Shown here one piece after another: positions 1 to 5,908 of a stretch of DNA of 8,490 nt. A model generated the notes under the pieces. It worked only from the letters and a program-made list of their open reading frames with translations, was not told the DNA's origin and searched no databases. The stretch's first letter is position 1; each line of letters starts with the position of its first letter. The stretch covers positions 1 to 8,490 of the forward strand of contig CAMDBQ010000053.1 of the NCBI GenBank assembly GCA_945889365.1, read 5' to 3'. This DNA is from Legionella genomosp. 1 (GTDB taxonomy: Bacteria; Pseudomonadota; Gammaproteobacteria; Legionellales; Legionellaceae). Position numbers and translations under genes: made by a program.

Positions 1-2
1 AA

Positions 3-1829
3 GCCCTGCCGTGCAAGATTGTACAGCCTGCCAGCGATGAGTCGCTGGGCATTGATCTAAACGCGCCAGAAGCTTGCCCTCAGTATTGTGGGCGTGTGAT
101 TCGTGAAATAAATCCGGACGCCACGACACCGTTATGGATAAAGGAACGCCTGCGTCGAGCGGGTATTCGCGTGCTACATCCTGTGGTTGATGTGACCAAT
201 TATGTAATGATTGAATTGGGTCAACCGATGCATGCGTTTGATTTGCACACGATTAGCGGTGGTATTCAGGTTCGTTATGCTCATGCTGATGAGACCTTGT
301 TATTACTTGATGGGCAAGATATTAGATTGCATGAACAGGTTTTGGTAATAGCCGATGATGAAAAACCACTGGCCATTGCTGGTGTCATGGGTGGGGAAGC
401 CAGTGCAGTCCAAGCTCATACTACCAATATTTTTCTTGAAAGTGCTTTCTTCAATCCATTGGTTGTCGCTGGTGTTGCTAGACGCTATGGATTATGCAGC
501 GACTCTTCACAGCGTTTTGAACGCGGTGTCGACCCGACTTTGCAAACGCTCGCGTTGGAGCGCGCAACGGATTTGCTACAGTCCATCGTTGGCGGTAGTG
601 TTGGACCCATAACAGTTATGAGTCAGCCTAAGGATTTGCCGGCCAAGGTTACTGTATCGTTTAATCCATCCAAGGTTAACCGATTAACCGGTTTAGACAT
701 CCCGATGGAAGATATGGTCGTAATGTTACAAGGCTTGGGCATGACTGTTGCTCATAAAGCTGATGTATGGACGGTTGGCGTGCCATCGCATCGCTTTGAT
801 ATTGCTCTGGATGTTGACCTGGTAGAAGAAATTGCTCGCTTGTATGGGTACGATAATATCGTTGCAGCCCCTGTCATTTCTAGCATGCAAGCGGGAGAAG
901 TTAATCCGACTGAACAGATGTCCTCACGAATATCTGCATTTTTGAGTGGTCGTGGTTACAATGAAACCATTAGTTATAGTTTTGTAGATCCTCAGTTTCA
1001 GAGTGCGATCTACCCTGATATGCACGCTATGCAGCTTTTGAACCCAATCTCGTCTGAATTATCACAGATGCGCGTTGGCATGTGGCCTGGTTTACTAGCC
1101 TCGATGATCTATAATGTTCATCGACAACAAACAGCCATTAAGTTTTTTGAAGCGGGCGTAGTGTTTGATGTTAATGGCGATGCGCTGCATGAACGGCCTT
1201 GCCTGGCTGGTTTATTAACTGGCGAACAAGGCAGCATGAACTGGAGCGAGTCCGCTCGAAAATTCGACTTTTTTGATATGAAGGGTGATTTGCAAGCTTT
1301 ATTTGCCGTGTTACAGATACCTGATGTGCGGTTTGTTGCAGCGGAGCATCCCGCATTGCATCCGGGGCAATCGGCTCGTATTTTAATCGGCGAACAAGAG
1401 GCCGGCTGGATCGGTGTGTTACATCCACGCCTTCTTGATGCGCTTGATTTGAACGTTGAAGTCATGTTGTTTGAATGCTCACTGGCGGCTCTGATTCATG
1501 ACAAGCCTGTGCGTTATAAACAGATTTCAAAATACCCGCAAATTCGCCGAGATTTATCATTGTTGGTGGATGAGACGGTGAGTGCGGGCCAGATCGAGCA
1601 CGCTGTGCGTGACGTTGTGTCGACAGACTTGCTCAAAGCGTTTGATGTATTTGATCTGTATACTCGTGAGTCGATCCCGGCCGGTAAAAAAAGTTTGGCG
1701 ATTGCCTTGACCTTGCAGAACGAAAAACGCACACTGGTAGATGCAGAGATCAATGCAGTAATCGGTGGGGTATTAAAAAAATTGAGTATTGAGTTTTCTA
1801 TTACCCTGCGTGATGTCGAGAACGCGTAA
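3..1829 (+). CDS. pheT: Phenylalanyl-tRNA synthetase beta subunit (5' end missing)
   Basis: This is the beta chain of the alpha2-beta2 class II synthetase that charges tRNA-Phe in the cytoplasm. The frame is open from the window edge, giving 608 residues. The E. coli protein has 795, so about 185 N-terminal residues, including the EMAP-like tRNA-binding domain, lie upstream. The visible order is a B3/B4 editing-type domain (YVMIELGQPMHAFDL, fragment residues 67-81, then ESAFFNP and QRFERGVDP), a B5 domain (VNRLTGLDIP onward), the catalytic-like core (DLVEEIARLYGYDNI, NETISYSFVDP, LLNPISSELSQMR), and a C-terminal FDX-ACB anticodon-binding domain of about 93 residues (ISKYPQIRRDLSLLVDE onward). 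The GTG at 96 is an internal codon, not the start. ihfA follows after 24 bp, the usual pheST-ihfA arrangement, so co-transcription is likely. Identity is clear. Confidence 0.97.
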   Translation, partial: ALPCKIVQPASDESLGIDLNAPEACPQYCGRVIREINPDATTPLWIKERLRRAGIRVLHPVVDVTNYVMIELGQPMHAFDLHTISGGIQVRYAHADETLLLLDGQDIRLHEQVLVIADDEKPLAIAGVMGGEASAVQAHTTNIFLESAFFNPLVVAGVARRYGLCSDSSQRFERGVDPTLQTLALERATDLLQSIVGGSVGPITVMSQPKDLPAKVTVSFNPSKVNRLTGLDIPMEDMVVMLQGLGMTVAHKADVWTVGVPSHRFDIALDVDLVEEIARLYGYDNIVAAPVISSMQAGEVNPTEQMSSRISAFLSGRGYNETISYSFVDPQFQSAIYPDMHAMQLLNPISSELSQMRVGMWPGLLASMIYNVHRQQTAIKFFEAGVVFDVNGDALHERPCLAGLLTGEQGSMNWSESARKFDFFDMKGDLQALFAVLQIPDVRFVAAEHPALHPGQSARILIGEQEAGWIGVLHPRLLDALDLNVEVMLFECSLAALIHDKPVRYKQISKYPQIRRDLSLLVDETVSAGQIEHAVRDVVSTDLLKAFDVFDLYTRESIPAGKKSLAIALTLQNEKRTLVDAEINAVIGGVLKKLSIEFSITLRDVENA

Positions 1830-1841
1830 TAGTATCTACCT

Positions 1842-1850
1842 AAGGAAGGA
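1842..1850 (+). promoter_or_regulatory. Ribosome binding site of ihfA
   Basis: AAGGAAGGA lies just upstream of the GTG at 1854; its AAGGA part is 7 nt away. This strong Shine-Dalgarno sequence fixes a GTG start for ihfA. Confidence 0.75.
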
Positions 1851-1853
1851 ATC

Positions 1854-2141
1854 GTGAGTGCATTAAGCAAAGCTATTATAGTAGATGCCTTGTGTAATGA
1901 AGTTGGTTTGGCCAAATCAGATGCCAGAGATGTTCTGGAACATTTTTTTGAAGTAGTAGGCCAAACCCTTGAGCAGGGGCGGAATGTAAAGTTGTCAGGC
2001 TTTGGCAATTTTATACTTCGGGATAAACCATCCCGCCCAGGCAGAAATCCAAAAACAGGAGAAGACATTCCTGTGGATGCTCGGCGAGTGGTTACATTCA
2101 AGTCGGGGCTTAAATTGAAAACAAAAATAGAAGAGAGATAA
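1854..2141 (+). CDS. ihfA: Integration host factor alpha subunit
   Basis: This encodes the alpha chain of the IHF heterodimer, a nucleoid protein that bends DNA sharply at specific sites in recombination, transcription and replication. It is 95 residues long (E. coli 99). It carries the HU/IHF fold: helical N-terminal half, VKLSGFGNF at residues 45-53, then the DNA-binding beta arm RPGRNPKTGEDIP (61-73). Proline 66 is the intercalating residue that kinks DNA. ARRVVTF in the arm favours the alpha over the beta subunit or HU. The start is GTG, supported by the Shine-Dalgarno sequence ending 3 nt upstream. It follows pheT closely, as in many gammaproteobacteria. The C-terminus is slightly shorter than in E. 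coli and nothing looks damaged. Confidence 0.97.
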   Translation: MSALSKAIIVDALCNEVGLAKSDARDVLEHFFEVVGQTLEQGRNVKLSGFGNFILRDKPSRPGRNPKTGEDIPVDARRVVTFKSGLKLKTKIEER

Positions 2142-2147
2142 GTCTCG

Positions 2148-2235
2148 CACGTCATCCCGAGCGAAGCGATGTATCTCCGGCATGTAGCGCTGTGCCACGT
2201 TCGGAGTTTTCCCTCACTGCGTTCGCGATGACGTG
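2148..2235. repeat. REP-like palindromic dispersed repeat
   Basis: This is an imperfect inverted repeat of 88 bp. The outer arms CACGTCAT (2148-2155) and ATGACGTG (2228-2235) are perfect, and similarity continues inward (CCCGAGCGAAGCGATG against CGCGAACGCAGTGAGG). An inner CTCCG/CGGAG pair lies at 2175-2179 and 2202-2206. The composition resembles the GTCATCCCGAGCGAAGCGA-type intergenic repeats seen in many proteobacterial genomes. It fills most of the gap between ihfA and the ferredoxin gene. The transcript would form a long hairpin, so it may affect mRNA stability or partial termination. There is no T-tract, so it is not a classical terminator. Confidence 0.75.
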
Positions 2236-2259
2236 AGGTAAGAAGAGAGGTAGGGCAGT

Positions 2260-2574
2260 TTGAGTTATTATACAAAACACATGTTTGTTTGCACCAATCA
2301 AAAACCTGCGGGCAAAACTTGCTGTGCCAATTCGGGCGGTGATGCTTTTTTTGATTACCTTAAGGCGCAACTTAAGGAGCGTGGTTTACACGGCGAGGGG
2401 CAAATACGTGTGAGTAAGTCAGGGTGTTTAGGCCGTTGCGGTCTTGGGCCATGCATTGTTATATATCCGGAAGGTGTTTGGTATAGTTATTCCTCGCCTG
2501 CCGATATTGACGAAATTATTAGTCAACACTTGGTTTTGGGTCAGGTCGTGGAGCGATTGTTAATCAATTCATAA
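2260..2574 (+). CDS. Thioredoxin-like (2Fe-2S) ferredoxin
   Basis: This is a 104-residue cytoplasmic electron-transfer protein of the (2Fe-2S) ferredoxin family with a thioredoxin-like fold (COG3411 type). The physiological partner is not known from sequence. Likely cluster ligands are C11, C22 (or C21), C56 and C60 (VCTNQK, KTCCAN, SGCLGRC). An extra C65 follows in GPC. The stretch IVIYPEGVWYSY then a DIDEIISQHL helix and a closing VERLL are typical of the family. The TTG at 2260 is chosen over the ATG at 2281: family members usually begin MSYxxHHVFxCTN, the TTG reading gives MSYYTKHMFVCTN, and GAGG at 2247-2250 stands 9 nt upstream. It is separated from ihfA by a palindromic repeat and from rplM by a promoter, so it may be the last gene of the pheT-ihfA transcript. 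Function beyond electron transfer cannot be stated. Confidence 0.9.
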   Translation: MSYYTKHMFVCTNQKPAGKTCCANSGGDAFFDYLKAQLKERGLHGEGQIRVSKSGCLGRCGLGPCIVIYPEGVWYSYSSPADIDEIISQHLVLGQVVERLLINS

Positions 2575-2591
2575 TATTTCTACAATTTTAC

Positions 2592-2620
2592 TTGTGGATT
2601 TATTCGTTTTTGGGTAGAAT
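2592..2620 (+). promoter_or_regulatory. Promoter of rplM-rpsI
   Basis: A sigma-70-like pair TTGTGG (2592-2597) and TAGAAT (2615-2620) has a 17-bp spacer. The predicted start near 2627 leaves a leader of about 47 nt before rplM. The Shine-Dalgarno sequence GGAG is at 2662-2665. In E. coli, L13 represses its own operon through the leader. Whether this leader does so cannot be judged from the sequence. Confidence 0.65.
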
Positions 2621-2673
2621 CGCCCGTCCATGATTAAAAAATTATTATTTACAGGCGGTTCGGAGTTAGTTTA

Positions 2674-3117
2674 ATGAGTTTAATGAAGACATTTAGCGCC
2701 AAGACTCACGAAGTCAAACGTGATTGGTATGTAATTGATGCCAGTGATAAAGTATTAGGTCGACTTGCTACAGAGGTTTCCCGTCGTTTACGTGGAAAAC
2801 ATAAAGCAGAGTATACGCCACACGCTGATACCGGTGATTACATCGTTATCATCAATGCTGAAAAAGTACGTGTAACAGGTCGTAAATTCAAAGAAAAAAT
2901 GTATTATCACCATACTGGTCACCCAGGTGGTATTAAATCAATTTCTTTTGATAAATTGCAGGCTAAAAATCCTGCGCGCATTATAGAGCGCGCAGTGAAA
3001 GGGATGCTTCCTAAAAACCCATTGGGTCGAGACATGTATCGCAAGCTTAAAATCTATGTCGGCAATGATCATCCCCATGAGGCCCAGCAACCCAAGCTAC
3101 TTGAGATTAAGGAATAA
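2674..3117 (+). CDS. rplM: 50S ribosomal protein L13
   Basis: L13 binds 23S rRNA early in large-subunit assembly. The product has 147 residues (E. coli 142) and is collinear with the family: KRDWYVIDA near residue 15, GRLATEVSRRLRGKHKAEYTP, DTGDYIVIINAEKV, the YYHHTGHPGGIK motif, and the C-terminal signature MLPKNPLGRDMYRKLKIY. Two in-frame ATGs compete. The first (2674) has GGAG 8 nt upstream and gives MSLMKTF. The second (2683) gives the E. coli-like MKTF but is 17 nt from that site. I therefore choose the first, which explains three of the extra residues. It forms an operon with rpsI; the rpsI Shine-Dalgarno sequence lies inside the last codons here. Confidence 0.98.
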   Translation: MSLMKTFSAKTHEVKRDWYVIDASDKVLGRLATEVSRRLRGKHKAEYTPHADTGDYIVIINAEKVRVTGRKFKEKMYYHHTGHPGGIKSISFDKLQAKNPARIIERAVKGMLPKNPLGRDMYRKLKIYVGNDHPHEAQQPKLLEIKE

Positions 3118-3122
3118 GTATT

Positions 3123-3554
3123 ATGGCTGAAATGCAGCAATACTATGGTACAGGTCGCAGAAAGAGTTCATCAGCGCGGGTGTTCTTGAGCCCAGGTACA
3201 GGTGAAATCAAAGTTAACAACCGTTCATTGGAAGAATATTTTGGCCGCGAAACATCTTGCATGGTTATTAGACAACCATTAGAAGCATGCGACGCGCTCA
3301 AACAATTTGATATCTATGCAACTGTTGTTGGTGGCGGAATTTCTGGCCAAGCCGGCGCTATCCGTTTAGGAATCGCTCGTGCACTGGTATCTTACGACGA
3401 GAAAGACATTCCTGAGGGCACAGAACCTCGCGCTGATTCACATCGCAGGAAACTACGTGACCGTGGTTTGCTGACACGTGATTCACGTCGAGTGGAACGG
3501 AAAAAAGTTGGTTTGCACAAAGCGCGTCGTGCAACTCAGTACTCCAAGCGTTAA
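3123..3554 (+). CDS. rpsI: 30S ribosomal protein S9
   Basis: S9 sits in the head of the 30S subunit, and its basic C-terminal tail reaches toward the P-site tRNA. Family landmarks are YYGTGRRKSSSARVF at the N-terminus, EYFGRET, the TVVGGGISGQAGAIRLGIARAL core, LTRDSRRVERKKVGLHKARR, and the terminal SKR tail. The length is 143 against 130 in E. coli. The difference is one residue near the N-terminus and about 12 extra residues (around 96-107, DIPEGTEPRADS) between the ARAL helix and the RDRGLLTRD segment. The frame and motifs are intact on both sides, so the insertion looks genuine. The start is ATG, with AAGGA (3109-3113) 9 nt upstream. It lies 5 bp after rplM and ends at a strong terminator. 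Confidence 0.98.
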   Translation: MAEMQQYYGTGRRKSSSARVFLSPGTGEIKVNNRSLEEYFGRETSCMVIRQPLEACDALKQFDIYATVVGGGISGQAGAIRLGIARALVSYDEKDIPEGTEPRADSHRRKLRDRGLLTRDSRRVERKKVGLHKARRATQYSKR

Positions 3555-3570
3555 TTTTCCCCAGCCTTTC

Positions 3571-3597
3571 AAAACCCCACTTTATGTGGGGTTTTTT
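3571..3597 (+). terminator. Intrinsic terminator of rplM-rpsI
   Basis: A perfect 10-bp stem (AAAACCCCAC at 3571-3580, GTGGGGTTTT at 3586-3595) with a 5-nt loop TTTAT is followed by a T-tract through 3597. It begins 16 bp after the rpsI stop. It is a classical Rho-independent terminator. Confidence 0.93.
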
Positions 3598-3599
3598 GT

Positions 3600-3628
3600 T
3601 TGTTTTCCTCGTTGCTGTGCAATATAAT
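3600..3628 (+). promoter_or_regulatory. Putative promoter of the HAD hydrolase gene
   Basis: TTGTTT (3600-3605) and a perfect TATAAT (3623-3628) are separated by 17 bp. The -35 element starts right after the rpsI terminator T-tract. The predicted start near 3635 gives a leader of about 50 nt. This would let the phosphatase gene be expressed apart from the ribosomal operon. Confidence 0.55.
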
Positions 3629-3685
3629 GTTTAAATGCGCTACTCAATCAAAAACCACTGTTGCTACCCGATGTGAGCGTAAAGC

Positions 3686-4306
3686 ATGCACTTAATTTTT
3701 GATTTTGATGGGACGCTGGTAGATAGCTTCAATTGTGCTATTGAAATATTCAATACATTGGCGGATGAATTTAAGTTTCGAAAAATACTTTCACATGAAG
3801 CCCATGATCTTAAGAATTTAAACTCCAGACAACTCATGAAGCACCTAAAAATACCCATGTATAAAATTCCTGCGGTATTGTTTAAGGCAAAACATTGCAT
3901 GCAGAAAGAAATGAGTAATCTACACCCATTTCCAGGTATTCCAGAGGTGGTACAAAGTCTTTCGGATACCGGGTTATCTTTGGGAATTGTAACTTCAAAC
4001 GCTGAACTAAACGTCCTCTTATGGCTTGAGCGACATGAAATATTGGGATGTTTTGATTTTGTAATTAGCGCGCCCAGCTATTTCGGCAAAGGAAAAACAC
4101 TTAAAAAAATACTGAAAGCCAATAAATTAGATCAACGGAAAGTGTTTTATATTGGCGATGAAACACGTGACATTGACGCTGCAAAACAATGTGGTATATC
4201 AGCAGTGGCCGTCACCTGGGGTTTTAATTCAGAAGCAATTATTGCTAAACACAATCCTTATTATTTGGTACGCCATCCTAAAGACATATTAACTATTTTT
4301 ACGTAG
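3686..4306 (+). CDS. HAD-superfamily hydrolase, phosphoglycolate phosphatase-like
   Basis: This is a predicted cytoplasmic Mg2+-dependent phosphatase of 206 residues. All four HAD motifs are visible. Motif I is FDFDGTLVDS, with nucleophile D6 and acid/base D8. Motif II is T103 in GIVTSN. Motif III is a lysine in FGKGK (K135 or K137). Motif IV is YIGDETRDID, with D158 and D162. The helical cap between motifs I and II (about 14-85) fits subfamily IA, and the PFPGIPEVVQSL segment entering the core is typical of Gph-like enzymes. The substrate cannot be read from sequence: phosphoglycolate, another small phosphomonoester or a modified sugar phosphate are all possible. The Shine-Dalgarno sequence is weak; the ATG is placed directly before motif I, as usual in the family. 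The gene appears monocistronic between the rpsI terminator and a convergent ORF. Confidence 0.86.
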   Translation: MHLIFDFDGTLVDSFNCAIEIFNTLADEFKFRKILSHEAHDLKNLNSRQLMKHLKIPMYKIPAVLFKAKHCMQKEMSNLHPFPGIPEVVQSLSDTGLSLGIVTSNAELNVLLWLERHEILGCFDFVISAPSYFGKGKTLKKILKANKLDQRKVFYIGDETRDIDAAKQCGISAVAVTWGFNSEAIIAKHNPYYLVRHPKDILTIFT

Positions 4307-4331
4307 TGCCTCGTCTTGTTAATGCGCTCCC

Positions 4332-4613
4332 TTATACTGCCATCCTGCGTAGGCGGGGATGGCAGTTTAATATAAAAAGCGTTTTTATTGTTGAAAGGTA
4401 TACCCCCGACTCTATCAGCGTAATTTGTTCTTTGAGTAGCGCTTCTTGGCAAGAGTGAACCAATTTAACTTGCTCTTCATGTGCGAATCCAAAGTTAAAT
4501 ACATCCTCCGGTTTCTCTACCGAACCCGCCATCATGACCGTTTTTGATAAAACCTGTTGAACCTCTGGAGATGATTCATAGCATTCAAAAATAATGTGAT
4601 ATTGTTTTGACAC
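4332..4613 (-). CDS. Small hypothetical protein, possibly a truncated transposase N-terminus
   Basis: I do not recognise this 93-residue ORF with confidence. Residues 1-70 look like a real protein segment: beta-like KQYHIIFECYE, then KPEDVFNFGFAHEEQVKLVHSCQEALLKEQ, a helical stretch. It weakly reminds me of the region before the zinc-binding motif of some insertion-sequence transposases. Residues 71-93 look unrelated, and the last eleven are encoded by a hairpin repeat at 4336-4366. This suggests truncation followed by read-through into a repeat. The start would be GTG at 4613 with no clear Shine-Dalgarno sequence; an in-frame stop lies a short way upstream. It converges on the HAD gene. It may be a decayed fragment rather than a working gene. 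Confidence 0.35.
   Translation of the reverse strand: MSKQYHIIFECYESSPEVQQVLSKTVMMAGSVEKPEDVFNFGFAHEEQVKLVHSCQEALLKEQITLIESGVYLSTIKTLFILNCHPRLRRMAV
4336..4366. repeat. Hairpin repeat between convergent genes
   Basis: Perfect 10-bp arms ACTGCCATCC (4336-4345) and GGATGGCAGT (4357-4366) flank an 11-nt loop TGCGTAGGCGG. Allowing one mismatch the stem reaches 13 bp (4332-4370). The CATCC-TGCGTAGGCGGGGATG core resembles common dispersed repeats of the ATCCCCGCCTACGCGGGGAT type. It lies 25 bp after the HAD stop, where a transcript end is expected. It lacks a clear T-tract, so termination is only a possibility. Confidence 0.6.
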
Positions 4614-4705
4614 GGTGGCAATCCGGTAGTAAATTCAATTGTTCACAGTGTAGCAGCACCCTTGATTGCGCCACTTATATTGCACTACCTGTGTAAAAAG
4701 AGTCC

Positions 4706-4825
4706 GTCTGTGGCAATACTGGTCAGTGCCAGTGTCGCAGCGAAAGTCGTGGAGATTGCTCTGCGTAGGTCGCAAGAAGGCTCCACCAGAAAGGCGTAGC
4801 TGTTTGGTGGGGGTATGTCACAGAT
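4706..4825. other. Candidate structured element (multi-branch fold), noncoding
   Basis: This stretch has no supported ORF and is visibly richer in G and C than its surroundings. A closing helix pairs 4706-4712 (GTCTGTG) with 4819-4825 (CACAGAT), one G-U pair included. It encloses three hairpins: ACTGG/CCAGT (4718-4722, 4729-4733), CGCAG/CTGCG (4736-4740, 4761-4765) and CTCCACCA/TGGTGGGG (4781-4788, 4805-4812, one wobble). It could be a small RNA on either strand, the leader of uvsE, or the folded end of a decayed insertion sequence linked to the small ORF at 4332-4613. The helices are short and found by eye, so chance is not excluded. Confidence 0.25.
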
Positions 4826-4877
4826 AAAAGTCTTGCTCAATATTCAGAGTTAGCCAATTTCACAAGGTTTTTAAATA

Positions 4878-5906
4878 ATGGTCATTAAACGAGTAGGGTT
4901 TGCATGCAAATATATGGATTTGAATCAAAATCAAAGCAAAAAAATTCTAAAAGAAACACAACAAAATTACTCTGAAAAAACGACAACAATTAAGTGGCTT
5001 GAGTCGAGAAGCAAGGATGAGGCGGAAAAAAAATTATGGGAAATTATCACCCATAATACACGATCTGTTTACAATCTTATTGACTATGTGGGGCATTTGG
5101 TTCCAGAGCAACGCATGGTTCGAATTGGTAGCGATCAACTCCCTGGCTTTACGCATCCCAATCTACAATATTTCTGGCAACAAGCAGATGTTTTAACTTT
5201 TCTTGAAAAAAAACTTCGTATTGCAGGTGACCTGGCACGCCAATTAGATGTCCGCCTGAGTATGCACCCGGGGCAATTCGTGGTTCTTGCCAGTGCAACA
5301 CCGGATATCGTTGAGCGCAGCATTGCTGAATTTGAATACCATGCCAATTTAATCAGGTGGATGGGATACGGTAGAAAATTTCAAGATTTTAAATGCAACG
5401 TGCACATTTCTGGTAAGCAAGGGCCTGAGGGTATTAAATTAATTTTGGGGCGGCTATCACCAGAAGCCAGAAACTCTATTACTATTGAGAACGATGAAAT
5501 GTCATGGGGTATTGATGCAAGTTTAGAGCTTGAAAAGCAACTGGCATTGGTTTTAGATATTCATCACCATTGGATAAAAACAGGAGAATACATTCAAGCC
5601 AATGACGATAGAGTTCGTCGTGTTATTGATAGCTGGCGCGGGGTTCGACCAGTCATTCATTATTCTGTGTCACCAAAACATGTATTGGAGCACCATGCGG
5701 TTGATGTTCTTCCTGATTTAAATAAGCTTCTCTCCCAAGGGTATAATAAAAGCCAGCTAAGGCAGCACAGCGATCTGATGTGGAATAGCGCATGCAATGC
5801 CTGGGCAGGAACCTTTAGGAACCATTTTGATATTATGGTTGAAGCCAAAAATAAAAATTTAGCGAGCATTCCGTTTGAAGTAACAACGCGGCATTTGATA
5901 CGTTAA
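4878..5906 (+). CDS. uvsE: UV damage endonuclease UvsE/UvdE
   Basis: This is a UV damage endonuclease of the UVDE family, a TIM-barrel enzyme that nicks DNA immediately 5' of cyclobutane dimers and 6-4 photoproducts and starts nucleotide-excision-independent repair. The 342-residue protein opens with VGFACKY (6-12), the family's usual beginning. Likely metal ligands follow in order: H130 in SMHPGQF, H176 in NVHISGK, E204 in IENDE, D227 and H230 in LDIHHH, H261 in IHYS, and E322 in EAKNK. The residue two before H261 is V259; in the Thermus enzyme I believe this position is the carboxylated lysine. It is longer than the Thermus protein (about 280), mostly at the C-terminus. The start ATG has AAGG at 4864-4867, 10 nt upstream. 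It converges with hemH across a 2-bp gap and is otherwise flanked by decayed DNA, so it may have been acquired separately from the housekeeping block. Confidence 0.9.
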   Translation: MVIKRVGFACKYMDLNQNQSKKILKETQQNYSEKTTTIKWLESRSKDEAEKKLWEIITHNTRSVYNLIDYVGHLVPEQRMVRIGSDQLPGFTHPNLQYFWQQADVLTFLEKKLRIAGDLARQLDVRLSMHPGQFVVLASATPDIVERSIAEFEYHANLIRWMGYGRKFQDFKCNVHISGKQGPEGIKLILGRLSPEARNSITIENDEMSWGIDASLELEKQLALVLDIHHHWIKTGEYIQANDDRVRRVIDSWRGVRPVIHYSVSPKHVLEHHAVDVLPDLNKLLSQGYNKSQLRQHSDLMWNSACNAWAGTFRNHFDIMVEAKNKNLASIPFEVTTRHLIR

Positions 5907-5908
5907 TT

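Noticed and set aside
96..98. GTG as the start of pheT
   Set aside because: The same frame is open to the window edge, and the upstream residues continue the family sequence.
1118..1465. Two minus-strand ORFs inside pheT
   Set aside because: They lie opposite the conserved synthetase core and show no protein-like signature.
1514..2275. Long minus-strand ORF of 253 codons
   Set aside because: It overlaps pheT and ihfA on the opposite strand and crosses the palindromic repeat. Its product resembles no family, so it is a shadow frame.
4681..4830. tRNA gene or CRISPR array in the noncoding stretch
   Set aside because: There is no T-loop GTTCGANTC, no acceptor-stem geometry and no regularly spaced direct repeats.
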